From positions 1 to 32,963 of the forward strand of contig JAHBUO010000022.1 in NCBI GenBank assembly GCA_019638025.1: 32,963 nt of DNA, given 5' to 3'. Positions within the stretch are counted from its first letter, which is position 1. Each line of letters opens with the position of its first letter. Shown piece by piece: positions 22,348-31,004 of this stretch. A program made the position numbers and the translations under genes. The notes below the pieces were generated by a model that was not told the origin of the DNA, ran no database searches, and saw only the letters and a program-made list of their open reading frames with translations. The stretch comes from Ignavibacteriaceae bacterium (GTDB lineage: Bacteria; Bacteroidota; Ignavibacteria; Ignavibacteriales; Ignavibacteriaceae).

Positions 22348-23133
22348 TTATTCAATTATCTTCACCTTAACTCCGCTTGGCATTCTCCAGATCGGCTTAG
22401 CTATTGAGGTAAATTCAGGAAAAGGTATAAAACGATAATACTTGTCACTTTCCGCCTGTATAACATTCATAAAATGATTAAACTGCCTATATAGTAAGTC
22501 AATAACCGGTATAGCTTCTGAATATTGCTGCGGCCTTAGATATGAATCATATCGGAGATTTGAACAAACAAATAAGACTTTAGATTTGGGGGATAGATTA
22601 TGCTTGGCGAATAATCCTGCCTTGATAAATCTATTATACTTCAAAATCTTATCGCTGTAAATACGGGTTAATTCTTTCTTGCGTTCGATCTCAACTAAAA
22701 AAGTAAATTCCCTATTATCTTCGATGTGCTTTGCCTTTACTAAAATATCCGGCTTCAATCCATCTAAATCAGCTTTGTAGTTAAAACTGAACTCGTAATC
22801 CGAATAATTCCTGATAAAAGCCAAAGCAATATCAAACTTCATAGACTCATGTTCGGCGTTATGCAAAGACTTGGTTATTTTCTGCTTATAATCCTCTAAT
22901 CTGTCAATAGCCATTGCACCTTTTCTGGTAACGAAGTAGAAATATTGTTTTCTTCTTTCGCGTGGTTTGATGTCGAAGGGTATCTGCTGTATCAAGCCTG
23001 CTTTCTGATATTCTTTCATCTTTTTGTCAACACCCAATAAAGATCCTTTATAGGTCTTGGCATCATAAGAAAAGAGGTTGTTTTTACTTCCGGCTTGAAT
23101 TGATAAAAGCTCATGGAGGGTTTGATGTTTCAT
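22348..23133 (-). CDS. Replication-relaxation family protein
   Basis: A 261-aa protein like the plasmid replication-relaxation (MobC-like) family. An N-terminal winged helix (about 1-80, with KMKEYQKAGLI and YFYFVTRKGAMAID) precedes a PD-(D/E)xK-type core: PDIL (D129) and LVEIERK (E150, K152 as E-x-K). Such proteins help relaxosome formation or origin processing. The frame is open to a GTG at 23157, inside the outer stem of the folded element; the ATG at 23133 just after the stem is preferred. First gene of the operon running to 20297. A related domain pair occurs at 13928-14632. Confidence 0.75.
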   Translation of the reverse strand: MKHQTLHELLSIQAGSKNNLFSYDAKTYKGSLLGVDKKMKEYQKAGLIQQIPFDIKPRERRKQYFYFVTRKGAMAIDRLEDYKQKITKSLHNAEHESMKFDIALAFIRNYSDYEFSFNYKADLDGLKPDILVKAKHIEDNREFTFLVEIERKKELTRIYSDKILKYNRFIKAGLFAKHNLSPKSKVLFVCSNLRYDSYLRPQQYSEAIPVIDLLYRQFNHFMNVIQAESDKYYRFIPFPEFTSIAKPIWRMPSGVKVKIIE

Positions 23134-23149
23134 ATTATTTATATTATTA

Positions 23150-23284
23150 GCCGACACTCGTTCGTAAGAACGGCTACCGAGCTTATCTTGTGCGAAATAT
23201 TGATTTTATTATGAGTCAAGTAAGGTAGGTAGCTGTTCTTTTTAAGCGAGGCATATTGCCCGATTAAAAGAACGTAGTGTCGGC
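23150..23284. repeat. Branched inverted repeat (23.2 kb), oriT candidate
   Basis: The outer stem is GCCGACACT/AGTGTCGGC (23150-23158 with 23276-23284). Inside lie GTTC-GTAA-GAAC (23160-23171), GCTACC/GGTAGC (23173-23178 with 23228-23233) and a long hairpin GTTCTTTTTAA/TTAAAAGAAC (23235-23245 with 23264-23273). It is a four-helix layout just upstream of the replication-relaxation gene and may be a transfer origin, a single-strand origin or an RNA leader. Confidence 0.65.
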
Positions 23285-23399
23285 ACAATTAATTCTGTTT
23301 TTTCCAAGTCATTTGTGATAAAAACGGATTGTAATTCAACCGGGAGGATTAATCTGGTTATATACTTTTGCAGATAATTTCGGGAGTATTGCCAATTAT

Positions 23400-23428
23400 A
23401 TTCTAGTGCATATAATTAAGTTTGTCAA
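23400..23428 (-). promoter_or_regulatory. Promoter of the replication-relaxation/ArdC/RadC operon
   Basis: Minus strand TTGACA (23423-23428), 17-bp spacer, TAGAAT (23400-23405). The leader of about 260 nt would include the whole folded element at 23150-23284. Confidence 0.65.
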
Positions 23429-23469
23429 TACGCATCCTCAAAAATCCAGCGGTTAAATATATTAGACTA

Positions 23470-23550
23470 CTACTCAAATCCACCACCATCTTCAGCAACA
23501 GAATTTAAGAGATGCGGTGAATTTGCTGTAATGAATAAGCCTTTGACCAT
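23470..23550 (-). pseudogene. Truncated gene start at the presumed element junction
   Basis: An ATG at 23548-23550 with a GAGGT ribosome site opens a frame of 26 codons (MVKGLFITANSPHLL...) that stops at 23470. It lies 34 bp downstream of the crotonase-fold gene on the same strand, as the next cistron of the chromosomal efflux operon would. The sudden stop suggests that the element cut this gene. It may instead be a real mini-protein. No family is recognised from so short a piece. Confidence 0.45.
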
Positions 23551-23584
23551 TGGTTACCTCACATAATTCACACAACGGGTTTAT

Positions 23585-24367
23585 TTAATGTAAATCCATT
23601 TGGGATTCTAATTCCGTATAGACTTGAAATTCATTAAGTATTTTATGATTTATTAGTTGTTTCGTATAAAAGAAATATTCATAGCTGGTTGACTCTAACA
23701 TTTCGATCGCATGAGAAATTGCATCACTTCTGTAATTATTTGGAGAAGTTAGATGGTTTATTATTCCAAGGAGTTTTGCTGTTAATGCATCCATATATCT
23801 TTGGCTATAAAGTATCTCTTGAGTTTTTGATAATCCTACCTGCTTTATCATAAAAAAAGGAACGCCGCCACTTGGATGTAACCCATACTCTTTGGAATTT
23901 AGATGAATTAACAAATTTGGGCTGGCAATTCTATAATCTGCAGCAAGACTTAATCCAAAAAATGGGGAGACAACACAACTTGTAATTGCAATAAAAATCA
24001 TTTTAGGTGTTTCTATTATTTTTCTAATGTAATTGTTTAGCATGTTAATTTGTATTGATCTCTTTTTATCATCAATAATTTTTTTTACCAAACGAGGTTC
24101 TTCGGGATTAATATACTCACCAGTTAAAGTAGCAAGATGTTTAGCATAAGCTTTATCACAAAAACAATTTTCATTTCCTATAAAAAGAATTCCCTTCACT
24201 GATTTATCTTTACCAGCAAGATCAATCCATTCTATTAATTCGAAACTTTCGTCAACATTTAAAAGAGTCCGAAACCCATCTGTTTTCGGCTCTAAAATAA
24301 CCAGAGACCCGATTTTATAACTTTTAATATCTTCAAATTCAAATTCGAGTTTTAATTCTTTTTTCAT
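23585..24367 (-). CDS. Crotonase-fold (enoyl-CoA hydratase-like) protein, catalytic Glu missing
   Basis: A 260-aa member of the crotonase superfamily. The core is seen in FFGLSLAADYRIASPNL (about 156-172) and YGLHPSGGVPFFMIKQVGL (about 179-198), matching the GGG-x-E-L-A-x-x-C-D and P-E-x-x-L-G-x-x-P-G-G motifs. In typical hydratases two glutamates sit in these motifs; here both positions are Ser, so hydratase activity is unlikely, though another crotonase reaction or a structural role remains possible. GAGGT precedes the ATG at 24367. It is the last full gene of the efflux operon, an odd companion for an RND pump. Confidence 0.75.
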   Translation of the reverse strand: MKKELKLEFEFEDIKSYKIGSLVILEPKTDGFRTLLNVDESFELIEWIDLAGKDKSVKGILFIGNENCFCDKAYAKHLATLTGEYINPEEPRLVKKIIDDKKRSIQINMLNNYIRKIIETPKMIFIAITSCVVSPFFGLSLAADYRIASPNLLIHLNSKEYGLHPSGGVPFFMIKQVGLSKTQEILYSQRYMDALTAKLLGIINHLTSPNNYRSDAISHAIEMLESTSYEYFFYTKQLINHKILNEFQVYTELESQMDLH

Positions 24368-24384
24368 AGTAACCTCTTAGGGAA

Positions 24385-24678
24385 TTAAATCATTTTTTCA
24401 ATACTCCATACAAAGGCGTGAATTCCTTGTTCTTCAGCTTCTGCATTTATTTCTTTTACTTTTTCCAATAAACTTTCAACTAAATTATCGTCTATAACCG
24501 TTATGACAACCGCATTTTTACTTGGCCAAATATGAGTTCCCAAATGCGGTTCGCCTTTATCGCTGCCTTGTCCGTGGACATCTACAAATCTTGTAAATCC
24601 TTTTATATTTAATTTATTTAGTGCTTCATCAACTTCTTCGGTAATCCCGTGATTATATACTATCATTACCGCTTTCAT
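24385..24678 (-). CDS. PII-like small signalling-type protein
   Basis: A 97-aa protein with the ferredoxin-like beta-alpha-beta pattern of PII/CutA-like proteins (KAVMIVYNHGITEEVDEAL, strand FTRFVDVHGQGS, strand NAVVITVIDDNLVESLL). Members next to RND pumps are known as DUF3240-like or PII-like proteins that may sense metals or nucleotides. AAGGAG precedes the ATG, and the RND gene ends 9 bp upstream, so it is co-transcribed with the pump. Its ligand is unknown. Confidence 0.75.
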   Translation of the reverse strand: MKAVMIVYNHGITEEVDEALNKLNIKGFTRFVDVHGQGSDKGEPHLGTHIWPSKNAVVITVIDDNLVESLLEKVKEINAEAEEQGIHAFVWSIEKMI

Positions 24679-24687
24679 AATTTCTCC

Positions 24688-27600
24688 TTAATCAATTTCT
24701 TTTTTTTGTTTAATTCTTGTTTCAAAAATGGAATAAAGTACCGGCACAAGAACTAAGGTTATAACACTTGAGAAGAACAATCCGCCAATCGTAGCTATTC
24801 CCAATGATTGCCACATTTCAGAACCTTGCCCTTTACTCATCGCTAATGGCAAAGTGCCAAGTAGAGTTGTTAAAGTTGTCATAAGTACCGGTCTTAATCT
24901 GTTTCTACCTGAATAAATAATTGCTTCGTACAGCGGAATATTTCTTGCGCGGGTTATATTTATGTAATCAACAAGAACGATAGCATTTTTTACGACTATA
25001 CCAACAAGCATAACCGCACCCAATAACGACATTATGTTTATAGGGAAACCGGTAACTAACAACGCTATTATAACTCCGGTAAATGCAAAGGGAACTGAAA
25101 ACATAACTATAAACGGATCAAGGAATGATTCAAATTGCGCTGCCATAACCATATAAACCAATATAATACTGAGTAATAACAATAAGCCCAAATCCCGGAA
25201 CGAATCTGATTGTTGTTCGATTTGTCCGCCATATTCAATAGTTACCGAGCTTGGTATGTACATTTTATTAACATAGTTTTGTATGTCAGTTGTTACGTCC
25301 CCTAAAGGTCTGCCTTCAATATCGGAAACTACTGTTATAACTCTCTCTTGATTTTTTCTTCTCACCTCAGAAGGAGAATATTTTTCAACAATTCTTCCTA
25401 CATCTTTTAATTTAATAATTCCTCCCATTGGTGTGGTTAAAGGAAGGTTTTCAATTTGATTAATCGAGGTTCTTTCATTTGGCGGATATCTTAGAAAAAT
25501 ATTATATTCATCACCAAGTTCTCTATATTTTGAAGCTGTTAAACCGTAAATATTATTCCTAATTGCATTTGCAACCATAGCCGTGTTTAATCCGTTTAAC
25601 GCTAATTTTTCTCTATTAAGTGCAACTTGTAATTCCGGTTTGGGATCAGTAACGTTTAATTTTACGTCTCTGGTACCTTTTAGATTGTACATAAATTCTT
25701 TAATTTGATTAGCAATCCCTTCGGTTTCGTCAAGATCTTGACCAACTACATCAACGGCAATCGGAGCGCCTCCCATCATAGCAGCTCCCGTACTAGTTGA
25801 GATAGTTAATGATTTTATACCAGGTATGTGTGAAAGTTTTTCTCTAAAGGAATCTGCCATATTAAAAATTGATCTTTCTCTTTGATCTTTTTTTGAGGTC
25901 CTTATCATTATACTAGCAATATTAGATCCTTCACTTTGTCCTATTATAATAGAAGAAAAGCCTTTAGTACTGGTTCCGGCTCTGCCGGAAAAATAAATTA
26001 CTTCTGGAAAATCTCTTTTAATAATATCTTCAACTTTAGCGACTAAAGCAGATGTTTCTTCAAGCCGGGTGCCTGACTGCAGTTCCATTGAAATGGTTAA
26101 AGAAGCGGCATCTGATTTCGGCATAAACTCTGTCCCTACCAGAGGTATTAAAGCAAGCGATCCTGCAAAAATTAAAACCGAAATAATTATCGTTGTACCC
26201 TTATGCCCCAAAACCCAAATAAGCACTTTCTTGTAAAACTCGTCTAATGAATCGAGCATTTTTCCTAAAGAACTATCAATTGTTTTTAAGGCTTTGTTTT
26301 TGATAGGTTTTTCATCTTTTCGGGATGCCAGTAGTTTTGAAGAAAGCATAGGGACTATAGTTAAAGCTGCAAAAAGAGAAATTAAAATAGTTATTGTAAC
26401 CATAAAACCGAGCTGTCTAAATAAAATGCCCGAAAGCCCGGTGATAAATACCAACGGGAAAAAGACCGCTACAATCGTTAACGTTGAAGCCATTACAGCT
26501 AAACCGACTTCAGTGGATCCGAAAATTGCGGCTTCTCTTGGCCTTGAACCTCTTTCCACATGTCGTGTTACATTTTCTATAATTACAATGGCATCATCTA
26601 CAACCATCCCTATGGCTATTGCTAACGAAGAAAGTGAAATAATATTTAATGTGTTGCCGGAAAAGTATAGATAAACAAAAGCGCCTATTAATGAAACCGG
26701 TATAGTCAAAAGAACAATTACAGCTGCGCGCCATTTTCTTAAAAAAACCAAGAGTACAATTGTAACAAAAACGAATGCGTAAAGAATTGTTTCGGAAAGA
26801 TTACTTATTGAATCTACGATATATTCAGAGCTATCCATTATTTTTTCTACGCTTACATCAGAGGGCAATTCATTTTTAATAGTTTCTATTTTAGCCAAAA
26901 CCTCCCTTGCTACATCAACAGTATTCGCGCCGGATTGCTTTTGGATCATCAACATCAAACCACGCTTTCCTCCCATCAGCCTCACATCTCTCGTGTTTTC
27001 TTCCAATGTATCGCGAACAGTAGCGACATCTTTAAGATAAACTATTCTTCCGGCTTGTTGACCGACTACAACCTTTCCCATCTCTTTAGCGCTTGTGAAT
27101 TCGCCTACAGTTCTAACATTATATTCTATTCTTCCCATTTTTATAGAACCGGCCGGCAAATTTAGGTTTTCGCCTGCTAAAACATTGCCAATCCCCGAAG
27201 TAGTTAAGTTAAATGCTTGTAATTTATTGGGATCAATATCAATTGAGATTTGCCTTACCGGACCACCTAAGTTTTGGACGGTGCCAACACCGGGTAGTCT
27301 TTTCAACTGATTCGCAATCTTATCTTCTACTAATTTATTCAAACCGATATAGCTTTCATCAGCAGTTATCCCCAGCATAACTATAGGCATCATATCTGTG
27401 CTGAATTTAAATATTATCGGTTCATCGGCATCATTGGGCAAGTTTCTTTTTACTAGTTCTAATGCGTTGCGTATATCATTGGCAGCTTCGTCTAAGTTTG
27501 AACCGTATTCGAATTCTAAGGTAACAGCCGATACATTATCAATTGATGTTGATGTAATCTTTTTAAGGTTACTGACGGAGCTAAGACCTGTCTCAATTTT

Positions 27601-27795
27601 TTTCGATAAATTTATTTCAATATCTTGAGCAGTTGCCCCGGGATATGAAGTTAAGACACTTATCATCGGTATTTCAATTTCCGGTAACAAGTCAATCGAT
27701 AATCTTTGGTAAGAAACTAATCCTAAAACTATAATTGCCAGATAGAGTATTATTGTTAATACCGGTCTTTTTACAGATATTTCGGGTAAAGTCAT
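24688..27795 (-). CDS. RND (HAE1-type) efflux pump, inner-membrane subunit
   Basis: A 1035-aa AcrB-like transporter that drives export with the proton gradient. The typical start (PEISVKRPVLTIILYLAIIV) begins TM1, followed by the first periplasmic porter domain, TM2-6 (about 335-495), the second porter domain and TM8-12. The proton-relay acids D400/D401 in MVVDDAIVIIEN and the Lys in GIVVKNAIVLVDY are present. The ATG overlaps the stop of the membrane-fusion gene (ATGA). Together with the two genes upstream it forms a complete tripartite pump. HAE1 type indicates hydrophobic or amphiphilic drugs or lipids rather than metals. Confidence 0.95.
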   Translation of the reverse strand: MTLPEISVKRPVLTIILYLAIIVLGLVSYQRLSIDLLPEIEIPMISVLTSYPGATAQDIEINLSKKIETGLSSVSNLKKITSTSIDNVSAVTLEFEYGSNLDEAANDIRNALELVKRNLPNDADEPIIFKFSTDMMPIVMLGITADESYIGLNKLVEDKIANQLKRLPGVGTVQNLGGPVRQISIDIDPNKLQAFNLTTSGIGNVLAGENLNLPAGSIKMGRIEYNVRTVGEFTSAKEMGKVVVGQQAGRIVYLKDVATVRDTLEENTRDVRLMGGKRGLMLMIQKQSGANTVDVAREVLAKIETIKNELPSDVSVEKIMDSSEYIVDSISNLSETILYAFVFVTIVLLVFLRKWRAAVIVLLTIPVSLIGAFVYLYFSGNTLNIISLSSLAIAIGMVVDDAIVIIENVTRHVERGSRPREAAIFGSTEVGLAVMASTLTIVAVFFPLVFITGLSGILFRQLGFMVTITILISLFAALTIVPMLSSKLLASRKDEKPIKNKALKTIDSSLGKMLDSLDEFYKKVLIWVLGHKGTTIIISVLIFAGSLALIPLVGTEFMPKSDAASLTISMELQSGTRLEETSALVAKVEDIIKRDFPEVIYFSGRAGTSTKGFSSIIIGQSEGSNIASIMIRTSKKDQRERSIFNMADSFREKLSHIPGIKSLTISTSTGAAMMGGAPIAVDVVGQDLDETEGIANQIKEFMYNLKGTRDVKLNVTDPKPELQVALNREKLALNGLNTAMVANAIRNNIYGLTASKYRELGDEYNIFLRYPPNERTSINQIENLPLTTPMGGIIKLKDVGRIVEKYSPSEVRRKNQERVITVVSDIEGRPLGDVTTDIQNYVNKMYIPSSVTIEYGGQIEQQSDSFRDLGLLLLLSIILVYMVMAAQFESFLDPFIVMFSVPFAFTGVIIALLVTGFPINIMSLLGAVMLVGIVVKNAIVLVDYINITRARNIPLYEAIIYSGRNRLRPVLMTTLTTLLGTLPLAMSKGQGSEMWQSLGIATIGGLFFSSVITLVLVPVLYSIFETRIKQKKEID

Positions 27796-28844
27796 TTGGT
27801 CTCTCCTGTTCTTTTGATATTTACAGTCGAACCATCTTTAACGCGTACTTGTCCGTTAACAATTAAATTATCGGCTTCTTTTAATCCTTCAATTATTTCT
27901 ATTTGATTATTAAATTCTCTTCCGGTTTTTACTGTTCTTCTAACAGCTTTATTCCCTTCGGTTACAAATGCGTAGAAAGTAAATGTACCCGTTTGTTTCA
28001 AAATTGCGGAGCGATCAACAACTAGTGCGGATACCTGCCCAAAATTTATAGTTGATCTTATATACATTCCCGGTCTAAGCTTTCTCCCATCGTTAGGTAT
28101 TTTTATTTCTATATCAAAAGTTCTGGTTGCGGAATTAATGGTAGGATTGATTTTGCTAACGACTCCAGTAAATTTTATTCCTGGATATGCATCTGCTTGA
28201 ACATCTGCTTTTTGCCCAAGACGTAAATCTTTGAAGTTTAACTCGCTCACACTGGTTTTTAATTTAAGGGGATTCAACTGCATTAGTGTAACAACTGCCG
28301 GCGCCCCGCTTCCACCCGGTGCAAGAAGAAATACTTCACCATCATTCATTTTTTTCGATGTTATTATCCCGGAGAAAGGAGCTTTGAATTGAGTATTTGC
28401 CAACAATAAATTATAAGCATATTCTGCTGTTTCATATCCGGCTTTCACTTTATCAAATTGCTGCTTGCTAATAGAGCCCTGTTCAATCAGAGGTTTCATT
28501 CTATTGAAATCATCCTTAGCAACTTCATATTGAATCTTAGCTTGGGCTAATTGTGTATCATCCATCTGAAAAAGAATATCACCCTCTTTAACCTCGTTGC
28601 CTTCTTCAACAAATATTTTTTCAATTCTCCCTGTTGTTTGCGCTCCAAGATTGGCTTCTTTCCACGCATAAAGAGTTCCTACCAAATAAATTGTTTGATC
28701 GAGATTACTTTTCTCAACTTTCTTTGTTTCAACGGGAATAGCTTCATTTATATTTTTTCCGTTAGTATTATTATCTTCTTTTGAGCACCCTATGGCAAAA
28801 AGTAGAGATAAGGCAAAAAATACTACTAAAAATTTCTTCTTCAT
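27792..28844 (-). CDS. RND membrane-fusion lipoprotein
   Basis: A 350-aa periplasmic adaptor. A lipoprotein signal (lipobox around FAIGC, Cys20) anchors it. Then come the barrel-sandwich halves (EANLGAQTTGRIEKIFVEEG and FKAPFSGIITSKKMNDGEVF), a helical hairpin (about 105-145), a beta-barrel (about 185-270) and a membrane-proximal end. It links the RND pump to the TolC-type channel. The gene starts 22 bp after the channel gene and overlaps the pump gene by 4 bp. Confidence 0.93.
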   Translation of the reverse strand: MKKKFLVVFFALSLLFAIGCSKEDNNTNGKNINEAIPVETKKVEKSNLDQTIYLVGTLYAWKEANLGAQTTGRIEKIFVEEGNEVKEGDILFQMDDTQLAQAKIQYEVAKDDFNRMKPLIEQGSISKQQFDKVKAGYETAEYAYNLLLANTQFKAPFSGIITSKKMNDGEVFLLAPGGSGAPAVVTLMQLNPLKLKTSVSELNFKDLRLGQKADVQADAYPGIKFTGVVSKINPTINSATRTFDIEIKIPNDGRKLRPGMYIRSTINFGQVSALVVDRSAILKQTGTFTFYAFVTEGNKAVRRTVKTGREFNNQIEIIEGLKEADNLIVNGQVRVKDGSTVNIKRTGETK

Positions 28845-28866
28845 TTTATTCTCCTTAATCTTTTTT

Positions 28867-30195
28867 TTATTTTCTACCTAATAAGTATTGAAGATCGGCT
28901 TCTGCAACTTTCAAATCGTAAATTGCTTGTAATTTATTTAGCTTGGCTTGCCGCAATGCAAGTTCTGAATCATTTAATTCAAGTTGAGTTCCGATACCAT
29001 TTTCTAACCTTGTCTTGGCTATAGCATAACCTTCTTCTGCTTGCTGTACTGTTTTCATTTGACCATTTATTCTTTTAACAGCTTGTTCAATTCTGTAAAC
29101 AACGCTCTGTGTTTGTGTTTTAAGAACTTCAATCAAGTTTTTCTTTTGTTCATCTACCTGTGTCGATGCAATCTCTGCCTGTTGCACTCTTGATGGTGTT
29201 TTAAACCCGTTAAAAACCGGTATTTGAAGTTGTACACCTACAACAAAAGTACTTACCCACTTATAGTTCTCAAATTTGAAATCATTTGCTTGTGTTTGAT
29301 ATTGATAATTCCCGAATGCAGCTAGAGAAGGGAAATATGCTGATTTTTCAAGTGATATTGAGGTATTCGTGATCTCTAACTGTTTATTAACTATATTTAA
29401 TTGCGGATTATTTATTAGCACTTGATTTATTATTTCATCTATGGAGGGAATTTGATAATCTTCTGCAAATTCTAAATCACCTGTAATTTCTATCTCTTTT
29501 TCATAACTTAATCCTATTGTTATTCCTAATCCATCCTTAGCTAACTTATAATTGTTCTCAGCTTGTTGTGCCAGCGGTTTTAAGTTCTCAACTCCCACTT
29601 CAGCCCTTAACAAGTCGTAATTAGAAAGAACTTCATTTTTATTTAGTCTTTTTACATTTTCAAAATTATCCAAAGCATTTTGCAAACTCTGCTGCATTAC
29701 ATTCTTAAACTCTCTGCCAATTATCACATTTAAAAAAGCTTTTTTCACATCGGTAATGGTCTTAACCTCCATTGATTTAAGGTTTTCAGTGCTTAATTCA
29801 ACTCCTGAGGAGGCAATTCCAATTCCATCATATAAACCTAAAGCGAAAAGAGGTACACTCGCTCCTACTGTTCCAACATATGAATTATCGGAACCTATTT
29901 CTAATATACTTGGTTGACCCGGAGGACTGAATGGAGAACCCGCTGGTAAGAATATGACCGGCTTCTCAATAAATCGCTGATATTGTGCACTCGCATCAAT
30001 CTTTGGAAATAATCCGCTCCGTGCTTCGCGTAATTTTTGTTCGGATTTTTCCACTTCCATCTTCGATATTCTTATGTTAGAATTTTTTTCTAATGCAAGC
30101 TCTACAGCTTTATTTATATCTAAGATTAATTTTTCTTGTGTTTGACCATAGAGCAAGTTTGTCAATGTAATTAAACAGAAAAGTATTTTCTTCAT
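28867..30195 (-). CDS. TolC-like outer-membrane efflux channel
   Basis: A 442-aa OEP-family protein with a signal peptide (about 1-18, ending LLYGQTQ) and two repeated OEP halves. Each has long helices (ALEKNSNIRISKMEVEKSEQ; the last about 100 residues are almost all helix) and outer-membrane strands (SNDSYVGTVGASVPLF-like, KWVSTFVVGVQLQIPVFNG). It provides the exit duct of the tripartite pump. It follows the TetR gene by 59 bp and precedes the adaptor gene by 22 bp. Confidence 0.93.
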   Translation of the reverse strand: MKKILFCLITLTNLLYGQTQEKLILDINKAVELALEKNSNIRISKMEVEKSEQKLREARSGLFPKIDASAQYQRFIEKPVIFLPAGSPFSPPGQPSILEIGSDNSYVGTVGASVPLFALGLYDGIGIASSGVELSTENLKSMEVKTITDVKKAFLNVIIGREFKNVMQQSLQNALDNFENVKRLNKNEVLSNYDLLRAEVGVENLKPLAQQAENNYKLAKDGLGITIGLSYEKEIEITGDLEFAEDYQIPSIDEIINQVLINNPQLNIVNKQLEITNTSISLEKSAYFPSLAAFGNYQYQTQANDFKFENYKWVSTFVVGVQLQIPVFNGFKTPSRVQQAEIASTQVDEQKKNLIEVLKTQTQSVVYRIEQAVKRINGQMKTVQQAEEGYAIAKTRLENGIGTQLELNDSELALRQAKLNKLQAIYDLKVAEADLQYLLGRK

Positions 30196-30254
30196 TTATT
30201 ACTACTCCAATTTATTCTCTTATTTGCTAATCGTTTTAAAATCATCGTCTATTT

Positions 30255-30878
30255 TTATTTTTTGAGACCTTCAAAAAGTAATTTTAATATGAACTCTATA
30301 TCTTTTTCTACTTTACTAAAATCAATTTGATTTACTTTTGGTGTAGAAGTATTATATAACTCCCGGTATCGTATAGCTTCTGAAATGGTAACTATTGATT
30401 TTGCTAATCCGTTTGAATCACATTTTTTTATATCGTTGTTTTTTATTCCTTCGTCTATAATTTGTTTGACAATTGTTTCCTCATCTTTAATTATTTCTTC
30501 CAGTACCGTTTGAATTTTGTTCTTAATCTCCAGATAAAGACTCACAGTCATATCGTAAGGATTTATGGCTGCCCTGAGATATTTTATTTTTGCTCTTTCA
30601 TACTCTAGAACTTTATCACATATTTTTGATTTACTTTTTATCGCAGCGGTTAATCCACTTAAATACGTTTTTCTTTCGTTTTGTATTACGTCAAAGAGAA
30701 TGGCTTCTTTGTTGTTGTAATAATAATAGAGTGAGGTTTTTTTCATCCCTATGGCGTTTGCTATATCATCAAGTGTCGTCTTAGAAAATCCGTACTTCGC
30801 AAAAAGATCTCTTGAGACTTCTAAAATCATTCTCTTCTTATTTTCTGCACTAGCTTCTTGCTTTTTGTCTATTGGCAT
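30255..30878 (-). CDS. TetR-family repressor of the efflux operon
   Basis: A 207-aa regulator. The N-terminal helix-turn-helix is typical (TTLDDIANAIGMKKTSLYYY, about 34-53, then NNKEAILFDVI). The C-terminal helical domain would bind an inducer. The frame is open to a TTG at 30890, but the ATG at 30878 is preferred. It is the first gene of the pump operon, so it probably represses its own operon; a palindrome overlapping the promoter at 30907-30912 supports this. Confidence 0.92.
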   Translation of the reverse strand: MPIDKKQEASAENKKRMILEVSRDLFAKYGFSKTTLDDIANAIGMKKTSLYYYYNNKEAILFDVIQNERKTYLSGLTAAIKSKSKICDKVLEYERAKIKYLRAAINPYDMTVSLYLEIKNKIQTVLEEIIKDEETIVKQIIDEGIKNNDIKKCDSNGLAKSIVTISEAIRYRELYNTSTPKVNQIDFSKVEKDIEFILKLLFEGLKK

Positions 30879-30906
30879 TATTCTTCTCAAACTTATTATT
30901 AGAATG

Positions 30907-30940
30907 TTCGAAACGTATGAATAATCATGATATTTGTCAA
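30907..30940 (-). promoter_or_regulatory. Promoter and possible TetR operator of the efflux operon
   Basis: Minus strand TTGACA (30935-30940), 17-bp spacer, weak -10 TACGTT (30912-30917). The palindrome GTTTCGAAC (TTCGAA core, 30907-30912) lies across the end of the -10 and would block RNA polymerase if bound. Confidence 0.5.
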
Positions 30941-31004
30941 GTAGTTATACTCGCTTTCTTGCATTACAAAAAAAATGTGTAGAATATTTGGCAGTTATAT
31001 TTTT

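Larger units (their letters stand above)
75..23470. mobile_element. tRNA-Asp-integrated mobilizable element
   Basis: The left end is set by the tRNA-Asp 3' end with an adjoining integrase pointing at it. Inside lie an excisionase-like protein, an ERF recombinase, RadC, an ArdC-like protein, a replication-relaxation protein and a VirD4/TraG-like ATPase, all typical of plasmids and integrative elements. The right end is uncertain. No repeat of the tRNA end was found; 23470 is chosen because the chromosomal minus-strand operon appears cut there. No canonical relaxase, VirB4 or Rep protein is visible, so the element is probably mobilizable rather than self-transmissible. Confidence 0.7.

Noticed and set aside
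23285..23584. Direct repeat of the tRNA-Asp 3' end (attR)
   Set aside because: I searched by eye for the T-arm and acceptor sequence and found no copy; the right end is therefore inferred.
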